A stretch of DNA of 64,000 nt. Origin: JAWQFO01 sp033436665 (lineage in GTDB: Bacteria > Pseudomonadota > Alphaproteobacteria > Rhodobacterales > Rhodobacteraceae). Under the pieces are notes generated by a model that did no database searches, was not told the DNA's origin, and saw only the letters and a program-made list of their open reading frames with translations. Location: contig NZ_JAWQFO010000003.1 in assembly GCF_033436665.1 (NCBI RefSeq), positions 62,001 to 126,000 of the forward strand, written 5' to 3'. The stretch's first letter is position 1. Every line of letters starts with the position of its first letter. Position numbers and translations under genes: made by a program. Below, one piece after another: positions 44,176 to 53,600 of the stretch.

Positions 44176-44685
44176 TCAATGCTTGGTCCAGCCCGAACCG
44201 CCGTTGCGCCCGTCATGGGTGGGACGCACGCCCTTGGGCGGCACCTCGGTGTAGTCGCCCTCGATCACGTCATCGCGCGGACGGACCGGCCGACGCGGTT
44301 CGCGGTGCGGCGGGACAGATCCCGACTGGAAGGACGTGACCCGGACACGCGATCGGATTGCCTGGAAGGCGGCGGAGCGGATCGCGGGCACCAGCAGGGC
44401 GAAACCGATGGCGTCGGTAAAAAAACCCGGTGTCAGCAGAAGTGCGCCGGAAAACAGGATCATGGCACCATGCGCCAGTGGCTCGGACGGGTCGCGCATC
44501 TCGTTGAAGGAAGTTTTCAGCTGATCGAGAGCGGCCAGACCTTGCGTGCGGACCAGCCAGGTCCCGAGGATCGCGGTCACGACGACGGTGAACAGCGTCC
44601 AGCCAAGCCCGATCAGACCGCCGACCTGAATGAACAGGGCGATTTCGATCAGCGGGACCGCGATGAAGATCAGAAACAGCCACAT
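44176..44685 (-). CDS. fxsA: FxsA family membrane protein
   Basis: A 169-residue FxsA (SuzA) protein, named from suppression of F exclusion of phage T7. It has FLIFIAVPLIEIALFIQVG, GTWLVRTQGL and ILFSGALLLTPGFFTDAIGFALLVPAIR, about four membrane segments, then a basic, cytosolic tail rich in Arg and Pro. The ATG at 44685 has AAAGGA nine bases upstream, and I prefer it to the longer frame. Divergent from the Tim44-like gene, 103 bases between. Confidence 0.9.
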   Translation of the reverse strand: MWLFLIFIAVPLIEIALFIQVGGLIGLGWTLFTVVVTAILGTWLVRTQGLAALDQLKTSFNEMRDPSEPLAHGAMILFSGALLLTPGFFTDAIGFALLVPAIRSAAFQAIRSRVRVTSFQSGSVPPHREPRRPVRPRDDVIEGDYTEVPPKGVRPTHDGRNGGSGWTKH

Positions 44686-44788
44686 ATGGTCGTGTCCTTT
44701 CGTGTGGTCTTGTGGACTTGAACGGGTCACTCGCTTACATAAGTGCCCTAGACACCTGTTTCCATGTCTTGACCTGTACGAGGTTTCA

Positions 44789-45448
44789 ATGAATTCGCCC
44801 CTCCTTCAACTTCTGGTGCTGGCCGGAATCGCGATCTTCCTGATCCTGCGCCTGAAAAACGTGCTGGGCACGAGGGACGGATTCGAAGGACCGGCCTCGT
44901 CGAAACCGCCGGTCTCGAACCGGCCGAGCCGCGAGTTCGAGGTGATCGAGGGCGGACCCGATTACGACATCACCGACCATGTCGAGGAGGGCAGCGACGA
45001 AGCCAAGGCGCTGGCCGAGATGAAACGCATCGAGCCATCCTTCAGCGTGACCGAATTCCTCGCCGGCGCACGCAGCGCCTACGAGATGATCGTGATGGGC
45101 TACGAGCGCGGCGATCTCGACGCGATCAAGCCGTTCCTGGCCGAGGACATCTATGAAAGCTTCGTCGAGGGTGTTGCCGCCCGCGAGGACCAGGGCCTGA
45201 CGATCGAGGCCGATTTCATCGGTGTGCGCGAGCTCAAGCTGATGGATGCCACGTTCGACAAGGACACGCAGGAGGCCGAGCTGACCATCCGCTTCACCGG
45301 CGAGCTGACTTCGGAAGTGCGCAACGCCGAGGGTGAGGTCGTCGAGGGCAGCAAGAACGAGGTCAAGCGCCAGAAGGACACCTGGTCGTTCGCGCGCAAG
45401 ATGGGATCGGACGACCCAAATTGGCTGCTGGTCTCCACAGACGGCTGA
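44789..45448 (+). CDS. Tim44/TimA-like membrane-anchored protein
   Basis: A 219-residue protein: a short N-terminal membrane helix (LLQLLVLAGIAIFLILRL), an acidic linker, then a Tim44-like domain (EFLAGARSAYEMIVMGYERGDLDAIKPFLAEDIYESF). Alphaproteobacterial TimA is related to the mitochondrial import motor subunit; its own role is not settled. GAGG lies six bases before the ATG. It is followed by mltA with a 28-base overlap, and secB-fxsA-timA-mltA is a conserved neighbourhood in this group. Confidence 0.88.
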   Translation: MNSPLLQLLVLAGIAIFLILRLKNVLGTRDGFEGPASSKPPVSNRPSREFEVIEGGPDYDITDHVEEGSDEAKALAEMKRIEPSFSVTEFLAGARSAYEMIVMGYERGDLDAIKPFLAEDIYESFVEGVAAREDQGLTIEADFIGVRELKLMDATFDKDTQEAELTIRFTGELTSEVRNAEGEVVEGSKNEVKRQKDTWSFARKMGSDDPNWLLVSTDG

Positions 45449-46482
45449 GTGGTCTCCTTGCGGGGGTGCTGTCGGCGTTGTCGGTCGTGATGGCCGCGCC
45501 GTCCGCCGCCGATCCGCGCTACACGATGGTCGAGTTCGCCGATCTGCAGGACTGGCAGACGGACGATCATGGCGCGGCGCTCAAGGTGTTCCGCAAGACC
45601 TGCATTGACATGCGCGATCCCGACTGGCGCGCGGTCTGCGCCTTCGCCGCGACCGATCCGGATCCGAAAAGTTTTTTCGAACTGCTGTTCCGCCCGGTGC
45701 TGATCGAGGATGGCGACCCGGCGCTTTTCACCGGCTACTTCGAGCCCGAGCTTGATGGCTCGCTGGTCGAGACGCCGCGGTTTCGTTACCCGGTCTATGC
45801 CATGCCGCCCGAGGCGCGCACGGCGAGCCTGTGGTTCACCCGGCGCGAGATCCTCGACGGCGGGATCATGGCGGGCCGTGGACTGGAAATCGCCTGGGTC
45901 GACGACCCGGTCGAACTGTTCTTTCTGCAGATCCAGGGCTCGGGCCGGATCCGCCTGACCGACGGTCGCCACATCCGCGTCGGCTATGCCGGGGCGAACG
46001 GACATCCCTACCGTTCGATCGGGGTCGAGCTGGTCCGGCGCGGCATCTACGACGTGCACCAGGTCAGCGCCGAGGTGATCAAGAACTGGGTCCGGCGCAA
46101 TCCCGACGACGGCCGCGAACTGCTGTTCCACAACCCGTCCTACGTCTTCTTCCGCGAGGTGAGCGAGGTGCCGGCGGATCGCGGTCCCTTGGGCGCGATG
46201 AACCGCTCGGTGACCAAGCTGCGCTCGATCGCCGTTGATCCCGCCTTCGTGCCGCTCGGCGCACCGGTCTGGATCGAGAAGGCGGGCGCGGAGCCGATGC
46301 ACCGCTTGATGATCGCGCAGGACACCGGGTCGGCGATCAAGGGCGCGCAACGCGCGGACGTGTTCTTTGGCACCGGGGCGACCGCGGGCCGCGCGGCCGG
46401 GCAACTGAAAGACCCGGGTCGGATGCTGGTACTGATGCCGATCCAGCGCGCCTATGCGCTGCTGCCCGAAAGCGCCATATGA
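45421..46482 (+). CDS. mltA: Membrane-bound lytic murein transglycosylase A
   Basis: A 353-residue MltA that cleaves glycan strands of peptidoglycan. It has a signal-like N-terminus (LLAGVLSALSVVMAAPSAA), then YFEPELDGS, FLQIQGSGRIRL, the 3D domain ending in IAQDTGSAIKGAQRADVFFG with the catalytic Asp. The start is uncertain: TTG at 45421 lies inside the Tim44-like gene and gives the full signal peptide; no ATG does. No lipobox Cys is present, unlike E. coli MltA. The smr gene overlaps by four bases. Confidence 0.88.
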   Translation: MAAGLHRRLSGLLAGVLSALSVVMAAPSAADPRYTMVEFADLQDWQTDDHGAALKVFRKTCIDMRDPDWRAVCAFAATDPDPKSFFELLFRPVLIEDGDPALFTGYFEPELDGSLVETPRFRYPVYAMPPEARTASLWFTRREILDGGIMAGRGLEIAWVDDPVELFFLQIQGSGRIRLTDGRHIRVGYAGANGHPYRSIGVELVRRGIYDVHQVSAEVIKNWVRRNPDDGRELLFHNPSYVFFREVSEVPADRGPLGAMNRSVTKLRSIAVDPAFVPLGAPVWIEKAGAEPMHRLMIAQDTGSAIKGAQRADVFFGTGATAGRAAGQLKDPGRMLVLMPIQRAYALLPESAI

Positions 46483-47063
46483 GCCGTCGAAGGCCGACGG
46501 CGGACGAAGTCGAACTTTGGCGCAAGGTGGCGGATCAGGCCGAACCGCTGCACCCGCGCCGGCGCGAGACCTTCGATCCCGAAGCCATCGTTCCGACCCC
46601 GAAGCCGGCCCCGCGCCGCAAGGCCGAACCGACGGCTTCGCGCTTTCCCGCCCGGCCCGCGCCGAAGAAGACCGCGAAAGATCTTGCGCCGTCGCTTGCC
46701 GAAGGCCTGCGCGCCGCACCGCTTCAGATGGACCGCAAGACCTTCACCCGCCTGCGGCGCGGCAAGCTGAAACCCGAGGCCCGGATCGACCTGCACGGCA
46801 TGACGCTCGACCGGGCACATGTCGCGCTGACGCGTTTCATCCTGTCTTCGCAAAGTGCCGGGCGACGGCTGGTGCTGGTGATCACCGGCAAGGGCAAGGA
46901 CCGCGACGACGACGGGCCGATTCCGGTGCGGCACGGTGTTCTCAAGCACCAGGTGCCGCAATGGCTGAGACTCCAGCCGCTTGCCGCCGCCGTCCTGCAG
47001 GTCGAACCCGCGCACATCCGGCATGGCGGATCAGGTGCCTACTACGTCTACCTGCGCCGGTGA
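46479..47063 (+). CDS. Smr domain protein
   Basis: A 194-residue protein with a basic, Pro-rich N-terminus and a C-terminal Smr domain: DLHGMTLDRAH, LVLVITGKGKD and HGGSGAYYVYLRR. Smr domains in MutS2 and small bacterial proteins act as nucleases on DNA or RNA, some at stalled ribosomes; this protein is not fused to MutS. It is coupled to mltA by an ATGA overlap and converges on the MFS gene with a 33-base overlap. Confidence 0.87.
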   Translation: MSRRRPTADEVELWRKVADQAEPLHPRRRETFDPEAIVPTPKPAPRRKAEPTASRFPARPAPKKTAKDLAPSLAEGLRAAPLQMDRKTFTRLRRGKLKPEARIDLHGMTLDRAHVALTRFILSSQSAGRRLVLVITGKGKDRDDDGPIPVRHGVLKHQVPQWLRLQPLAAAVLQVEPAHIRHGGSGAYYVYLRR

Positions 47064-48275
47064 CGCGAAGAACCGCGCGGCCTTCTCCACCGTGACCGCG
47101 GCCAAGATGCCGGTCAGCGCGAAGTAGATGGAAATGCCCGTCATCTGGTCGGGAAAGTCGATGCCGAGGTCGATCAGCAGGCCGGTGAGGCCGGGGCCGA
47201 TCGCCGACCCGAATACCAGGATCGCCGTGACCAGTGCCTTGATCGATCCGATGTGCCGCGTGCCGTAATGCTCGGCCCAGAAGGCGGAGGGGATCGTCGA
47301 CTGGGCTCCGGTGCAGATGCCGAAGATCATCATGCCAAGCGCCGCGCCCCAGAGCGTCTGCGCCTGTCCCAACACGAAGAAGGCCAGTACGAAGGGCACG
47401 AAGATGACCTGCATCAGCCGCCGGGTGCCGATCCGGTCGATGAGGCCGCCCGAAGTGAAGGTCGTCAGGACAGAGACGGCGGTGAAAAGCGGCAGAAGCG
47501 ACACGAAGCCGGCCAATTCCCAGCCCTTCACTTCGGTAAGGTGTACCTGGTGAAAGAACAGCGCCGTTCCGAAAGCCGGCGGTCCGATCATCAGCGGAAG
47601 GACACCCCAGAACAGCCAGTTCTTGACCATCTCGCCGCGCGTCCAGTGCCGCCCGCCCATGCCCAGGGCGGCGCTGCTTTCGGCGACCGATTGCGGCGTG
47701 CGTTCCTCTCGCAGCAGGCGGAAGATGATCGGCGCGGTGGCCAGCACGATGGCGGCGGCCAGCAGCCACAAGAGCCGCCAGTCGACCCAGGCCAGCAATG
47801 CCACGAAAGCCAGAGGCAGCACCGCCTGGCCCATCGCGAACCCCATCGACGAGATCGAGATGGCCTTGCCGCGCGTGGCGTTGAACCAGCGCGCCATGGC
47901 CACGATGCTGAGGTGGCTCATCATGCCCTGCCCGTTCAGGCGCAGCGCGAAGATCACCACGCCAAGCACGACAGCACCCTGCGCCCCGGCCATGGCGATG
48001 CAGCTGAGCGCCAGCAGGATCGACACGACGACCATCAGATACCGCACGCGGAAGCGGTCGGTCAGAACGCCGGCCCAGACCATCGCAAGCGCCGAAACCG
48101 TGGTGGCGATGGTGTAGATCAGCCCCCATTGCCCGTGCGAGAGGTCGAAATCGCGCATGATCTCGCCGGCGAACAACGAGATGAAGAACGTCTGCCCGTA
48201 GCTCGACGTGAACGAAAGCAGGAACCCGGCCGAGAGAAACGGGGCGTTCTGGCGGAGAAATTGCAGAAAGCCCAT
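47031..48275 (-). CDS. MFS transporter
   Basis: A 414-residue major facilitator superfamily protein with about 12 membrane helices. The loop 2-3 motif appears as GVLTDRFRVRYL and the symmetrical one as GGLIDRIGTRRL. It lies 40 bases after hslU on the same strand but is not obviously linked to it. The transported substrate cannot be inferred from the sequence; relatives include oxalate/formate-type and monocarboxylate transporters. Confidence 0.85.
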   Translation of the reverse strand: MGFLQFLRQNAPFLSAGFLLSFTSSYGQTFFISLFAGEIMRDFDLSHGQWGLIYTIATTVSALAMVWAGVLTDRFRVRYLMVVVSILLALSCIAMAGAQGAVVLGVVIFALRLNGQGMMSHLSIVAMARWFNATRGKAISISSMGFAMGQAVLPLAFVALLAWVDWRLLWLLAAAIVLATAPIIFRLLREERTPQSVAESSAALGMGGRHWTRGEMVKNWLFWGVLPLMIGPPAFGTALFFHQVHLTEVKGWELAGFVSLLPLFTAVSVLTTFTSGGLIDRIGTRRLMQVIFVPFVLAFFVLGQAQTLWGAALGMMIFGICTGAQSTIPSAFWAEHYGTRHIGSIKALVTAILVFGSAIGPGLTGLLIDLGIDFPDQMTGISIYFALTGILAAVTVEKAARFFASPAQVDVVGT

Positions 48276-48315
48276 GCCTCTCTCTCCCGCGTTTCGGCGG
48301 GAAAGGAAAGCCCTG

Positions 48316-49620
48316 TCAGAGCACGTAGCGGCTCACATCGGCGGATCGGGTCAGTTCACCGAGGTTCTTGTCCACGAATGCGGCGTTGACGACGACCTCT
48401 TCGCCGCCCCGGTCCGGTGCGGTGAACGAGAGTTCCTCGAAGACACGCTCCATGACGGTGTAAAGCCGCCGCGCGCCGATGTTCTCGACCGACTGGTTCA
48501 CTTCGGCCGCGATCTTGGCCAGCGCCGCGATTCCGTCCTCGGTGAAGCGCACGTCGACCTCTTCGGTGCCCATCAGCGCGGTATATTGCAGCGTCAGCGC
48601 GTTGTCGGTCTCGGTCAGGATGCGCACGAAGTCCTCTTCGGTCAGCGCGCGCAGCTCGACCCGGATCGGCAGGCGACCCTGCAGTTCGGGCAACAGGTCC
48701 GACGGCTTGGCGATGTGGAACGCGCCCGAAGCGATGAACAGGATGTGGTCGGTCTTGACCGGCCCGTGCTTGGTGCTGACGGTCGTGCCCTCGATCAGCG
48801 GCAGCAGGTCGCGCTGCACGCCCTCGCGGCTGACGTCGGCACCGCGCGCATCCGAGCGCGCGCAGACCTTGTCGATCTCGTCGAGGAACACGATGCCGTT
48901 CTGTTCCACGGCCTCGATGGCGCTGCGGGTGACGGTCTCGTCATCGAGAAGCTTGTCAGCCTCTTCGCCGATCAGCACATCGTAGCTGTCGGCCACGGTC
49001 AGGCGCTTCTTGGTCTTGCGCCCGCCCATCGCCTTGCCGAAGAGGTCGCCGAGGTTGAGCATCCCCATCCCGCCCTGCTGGCCGGGGATCTCCATCATCG
49101 GGAACGGATTCGAGGACTCCGAAACCTCGAGGTCGATCTCGGTATCGTCGAGTTCACCCGCCTTCAGCTTCTTGCGGAACATCTCGCGCGTGCCTTCGCG
49201 GGCGTCCTCTCCGGCGATGGCGTCGATCACCCGGTCCTCGGCGGCTTGCTGGGCCGAGGTCTTGACCTGCTCGCGCATGTAGTCGCGGGTCATCACGATG
49301 GCGCTGTCGACGAGATCGCGGATGATCTGCTCGACGTCGCGGCCGACATAGCCGACTTCGGTGAACTTGGTCGCCTCGACCTTGAGAAACGGCGCCCGGG
49401 CCAGCCGGGCCAGCCTGCGGCTGATCTCGGTCTTGCCGACGCCGGTGGGCCCGATCATCAGGATGTTCTTCGGATACACCTCGTCGCGCAGCGCGTCCGA
49501 AAGCTGCTTGCGCCGCCAGCGGTTGCGCAGGGCGACGGCGACCGCGCGCTTGGCATCCTTCTGGCCGATGATGAACCGGTCGAGTTCCGAGACGATTTCG
49601 CGGGGGGTGAGATCGGTCAT
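48316..49620 (-). CDS. hslU: HslU ATPase of the HslUV protease
   Basis: A 434-residue AAA+ unfoldase for the HslV peptidase. Walker A: GPTGVGKTEISRRLA; the pore motif GYVGRD; Walker B: IVFLDEIDKV. The C-terminus DVSRYVL is the tail that enters HslV. Its ATG overlaps the hslV stop by four bases (ATGA), so the two are translationally coupled. The acidic region around 135-170 is the intermediate domain. Confidence 0.97.
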   Translation of the reverse strand: MTDLTPREIVSELDRFIIGQKDAKRAVAVALRNRWRRKQLSDALRDEVYPKNILMIGPTGVGKTEISRRLARLARAPFLKVEATKFTEVGYVGRDVEQIIRDLVDSAIVMTRDYMREQVKTSAQQAAEDRVIDAIAGEDAREGTREMFRKKLKAGELDDTEIDLEVSESSNPFPMMEIPGQQGGMGMLNLGDLFGKAMGGRKTKKRLTVADSYDVLIGEEADKLLDDETVTRSAIEAVEQNGIVFLDEIDKVCARSDARGADVSREGVQRDLLPLIEGTTVSTKHGPVKTDHILFIASGAFHIAKPSDLLPELQGRLPIRVELRALTEEDFVRILTETDNALTLQYTALMGTEEVDVRFTEDGIAALAKIAAEVNQSVENIGARRLYTVMERVFEELSFTAPDRGGEEVVVNAAFVDKNLGELTRSADVSRYVL

Positions 49621-50174
49621 TTCGAGATCTTCTCCACGGTCAGGTTGCCGTTGGTGTAGACGCAGATATCCGCAGCGATCGCCATCGCCGCGCGCGCGAC
49701 CTCTTCGGCGGATCGCTCGGTATCCATCATCGCGCGCGCCGCGGCCAGCGCGTAGTTACCGCCCGAGCCGATGGCGGCGACATCGTGTTCCGGTTCCAGC
49801 ACGTCCCCGGCGCCGGTGATGACCAGCATGTCATTGCCGTCCGAGACGATCAGCATCGCCTCGAGCTTCTGCAGGTACTTGTCGGTGCGCCAGTCCTTGG
49901 CGAGTTCGACCGAGGCGCGCGCCAGCTGGCCCGGTGTCGCCTCGAGCTTTGCTTCGAGCCGTTCGAGCAGCGCGAAGGCGTCGGCGGTCGAGCCGGCAAA
50001 TCCCGCGACCACGTCGAAGCCGCCCGGTGTCAGACGCCGCACCTTGCGCGCGGTGCCCTTGATTACGGTCTGGCCGAGCGAGACCTGCCCATCGCCTGCA
50101 ATGACAACCTCGTCGCCTTTCTTCACGCCGATGATCGTCGTACCGTGCCAGCCGGGGAAATCCGGGTCCGCCAT
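49617..50174 (-). CDS. hslV: HslV peptidase subunit
   Basis: A 185-residue HslV (ClpQ), a proteasome-beta-like threonine peptidase. The precursor has an 11-residue pro-segment ending in HG, then TTIIGVKK with the mature N-terminal Thr. GDGQVSLGQTV, GFAGSTADAF and AIGSGGNYALAAARA follow. Heat-shock control is usual; I could not locate a convincing sigma-32 promoter in the 100 bases upstream. Confidence 0.97.
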   Translation of the reverse strand: MADPDFPGWHGTTIIGVKKGDEVVIAGDGQVSLGQTVIKGTARKVRRLTPGGFDVVAGFAGSTADAFALLERLEAKLEATPGQLARASVELAKDWRTDKYLQKLEAMLIVSDGNDMLVITGAGDVLEPEHDVAAIGSGGNYALAAARAMMDTERSAEEVARAAMAIAADICVYTNGNLTVEKISK

Positions 50175-50273
50175 GTCTCTGTCTCCTTGCGTCCCGCCCT
50201 ATATGGACCTTGCTGGGACCGTCTGCAACGCGGCCAGCCTGGGGGCGTAAATGTCAAATGAAATTTTTCTCAA

Positions 50274-50300
50274 GAAAAAAGGGAGCCGTTGCAGGCTCCC
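50274..50300 (-). terminator. Intrinsic terminator after trxA
   Basis: A 7-bp stem GGGAGCC/GGCTCCC with a six-base loop, followed on the - strand by TTTTTT. It ends the leftward run that finishes with trxA and insulates it from hslV. Confidence 0.88.
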
Positions 50301-50322
50301 TCCGCCGTGGTGTCCGGATCGT

Positions 50323-50643
50323 TCAGATCGACTCTTCGATCCAGCTTTGCAGCGCCGCCTTGGGGCGCGCACCAGCCATGTTCGACACGACCTGCCCGTC
50401 CTTGAAGATGAACAGCGCCGGGATGCCGCGCACGCCCATCTGTGCGGGAGAGTTAGGGTTGTCGTCGACGTTGACCTTGACGATCTTGACTTTGCCTTCC
50501 ATCGACTCGGAAAGTTCCTCCAGGGCCGGACCGATCTGCTTGCACGGGCCGCACCACTCCGCCCAGAAATCCACCACCACGGGGATGTCTGATTTCTTGA
50601 CTTCGGCGTCGAACGTGTCGTCCGTAACGGCGTGGGTTGCCAT
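50323..50643 (-). CDS. trxA: Thioredoxin
   Basis: A 106-residue thioredoxin with WCGPCK and cis-Pro in GIPALF. It carries VVDFWAEWCGPC and the usual MGVRGIP loop. It starts 36 bases after the addA stop on the same strand and is followed by a strong terminator, so it may be the last gene of that run or have its own promoter. In many alphaproteobacteria trxA follows addA. Confidence 0.96.
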   Translation of the reverse strand: MATHAVTDDTFDAEVKKSDIPVVVDFWAEWCGPCKQIGPALEELSESMEGKVKIVKVNVDDNPNSPAQMGVRGIPALFIFKDGQVVSNMAGARPKAALQSWIEESI

Positions 50644-50679
50644 CGTGATCTCCTGACAGGCTTCGGTTAGGCGCTGAAC

Positions 50680-53600
50680 CTATGAAGGCCCCGGCGCTTC
50701 GTCAAGATATGGCGCTGACTGCAAGGCGTCGCTCACGATGTCGTGCGGCAGAGCCATGAAGCTGGCGTCGCGGGTCCAGAGGATACCGGTCTCGATCCGG
50801 CGGTCGGGCCAGATTTGCGCCAGTGCATGGGCATAGGCACCCATCTGCCGCAGGATGCCGTCGGGACAGGTCCCGGGGGTCGCGGGCACCACCCGGTTGG
50901 TCTTGAAGTCGACCGCCAGCACGCGGTCGGGTTCGACGATGAGACGGTCGATGACGCCGTGCAGGCGGTGCCGGCCGAGTTCCGCCGAAATCGGCACCTC
51001 GGCCAGCGTGCCGGACGCGAAGATCCAGGCAAGGGACGGATCGCCCAGAACCGCCTGCGCCTCCGCCCCTGCCGCGTCGAAGGCGGCGGTCCCGTCTTCC
51101 GGCGCCATCGCGGCCAGCAGTCCCGGGCGCTCGGGCGCGGGCCGCGCTGCGAGATGTTCGAGCAGGTCGTGGACCAGCGTGCCGTGGCGCTTTGCGATCT
51201 CGCTGTCCTCTCCGAGATCGCCCGGCAGTGCCTTCGCGCCGCCGAGATCGGAGGGCGAAAGCGTTGCGCGCTGCGGCGGTTCCGCAGGGGCCGGTGCGGC
51301 GAAAAACGGCTCGAGGCTGGGCGGATGCACGACCTTTTCTTCGGGCTCGACCACCGGGAGGGCATCCCAGTCGCCGTGTGCGTGGCGTTTGCCCTTTTCG
51401 CCGTCGACCTCGATCTCTTCCGCGCCGGACGGGTCCATCGCGCGTTGAACCGCCTGGTACCAGCTGTCGCCGGAGGTCGGCAGGTCCCCGCAGGCGGCGA
51501 GGATCAGCCATTTCTCGGCCCGCGTCAGTGCGACGTAAAGCAGGCGCAGGCGCTCGGCCTCTTCGGCCGCGCGCATCGCGTCGAGCCTGTCGCGCATCGC
51601 CGCCGGGCGCTCGTTGGCGGGCGTCGCCCAGACAGGGTGGCCGCCCACGTCCACCACGCTGTCGCGGATCTGCGGCGGCCGGCGCACCGTGTCGGGCAGG
51701 ATCACGATGGGCGATTCGAGTCCCTTTGCGCCGTGCACCGTCATCACCCGGATCTGGTCGGAAGCGGAATCGACCTGCCGCTTGATCTCGAGATCGTCGG
51801 TCTCCATCCAGACCAGGAACCCGGTCAGGCTCGGCACCGCGTTGCGTTCGTAGGCCAGTGCCTGGCTGAGCAAAGCGTCGATGCCGTCCTCGGCCTCGGC
51901 CCCAAGCCGCGCCAGCAACCGCGCGCGCCCTTCGTGGCGGGTCAGGATGCGCTCGATGAGGTCGTAGGGCCGCCGGAAGTCGACCTCGTTCAGGAGGTCC
52001 TGCAGCATCGCGAGCGTCTCGGTAAACTCCGCGCCTCGGCCTCGCAGCGCCTGCCAGAGGTACCCGTCGCGCGCGTGCGCGAGATCGAAGAGCATCTGCT
52101 CGCTCCAGCCGAAGAGCGGCGATTTCAGCGCCGTCGCCAGCGACAGGTCATCCTCGGGCACGGCGAGAAAGGCCAGCAGTGCGGCCAGATCGCGCACCGC
52201 GAGTTCCGCGCCGACCTTCAGCCGGTCGGACCCGGCGATGGGAAGGTTCAGGGCCTTGCAGGCGCGGATGATCTCGGAAAAGAGGTCCGACCGGCGCTGG
52301 ACGAGGATCAGGAAATCGCCCGGACGGATTCGGCGCCGGACATGACCGGGATGCCCGTCCACGTCGGCGGGAATGTAATGCGGTGTCTGTGTCAGCTCCT
52401 GGATCTGGCGGGCGATGCGTTCCGCCAGGATCACCGTGTGGTGGCGTTCGCCCGGGCGATCGACCGGGTCGGTCCAGTCGCCATCCTCGGGCGTGTCCTG
52501 CCGCGGAACCACCGGCCAGATGTCGACCCGGCCCGGCAGCCGGTGCTTGAAGGCGATGTGCTGCGGCGCGGGGTCGAACCCGGTCCCCGAGGCCTCGCCG
52601 AAACAGTGATCGACGATCCGCAGCACCGCCGAGGATGAGCGGAAGGAATAGGCCAGTGTCTCGGACTGAAACGGCTGTTCGGCCGCCTCCAGCCGCTGCC
52701 GGAAATCCTTTTCCATGCGGTCGAACTCAAGGGGGTCGGCACCCTGGAAGGAATAGATCGACTGCTTCTTGTCGCCGACGACGAAGATCGTGCGGGCTAC
52801 GTCCGGGCGCGCACCGGCGCCGCTGGCGAATTCGAGGGTCAGCTTGCGGATCACGTCCCATTGCGACGGGCTGGTGTCCTGCGCCTCGTCGACGAGGATG
52901 TGGTCGATCCCGCCGTCGATCTTGTAGAGCACCCAGGCCGCCACCGCCGGATCGTCGAGCAGGCGACGCGTGCGCAGGATCAGGTCGTCGAAGTCAAGCC
53001 AGCCGTGATCGCGCTTGGCGGCATTGTAGTGTTCGAGAAACCGCGCCGCGAAGCGATGCAGCGCCAGCGCCTTCTGCGCCGCCAGCAAGGCCAGTCGTGG
53101 CTCGCGCGCGTCTTCCACGCGCTGCATGAAGGCGTTCCACGCGGGCATGTCCGCCGACAGGGCATCCTGCGTCGGCTTGGTGGGCAGCTTGCCGATCTTG
53201 GCGCAGAAGGCGTTGGCACCGGATTTCGTCAAGAACACGTCCTCGAGAACCGGCAGATCGTCGAACCCCGGCGTCGCGATCGCGGCCAGCTTCTCGGCCG
53301 CCTTGCCGTCGTTGCCGCCCTTCGCGCGCATAGTTGGGATGAACCGGTCGAGCAGGTCGCGTTCGCCACCGGGAAAAACGGACCCCGCGATGCCCGCCTC
53401 TGTCAGGCTGGCCGGCTGACCGAAAAGTCCGAGCAGGTCCGCGAGGTCCAGTGGTGTGTCAAAGGCATCACCCATGCGCACGATGGAGGCGGTGATCGCG
53501 CCGAAATTCTCGTCCGTCAGGTGCCGCGCCATCCCGTCGACCAGCGGCGCATCGGGGCCTTCGGCCATCCGGTCGACGATCCCGGCCCGCAGCAGCTCGG

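Noticed and set aside
48286..48301. Terminator hairpin after the MFS gene start, between it and hslU
   Set aside because: Five-base-pair stem CCCGC/GCGGG without a T-run; too weak to claim.
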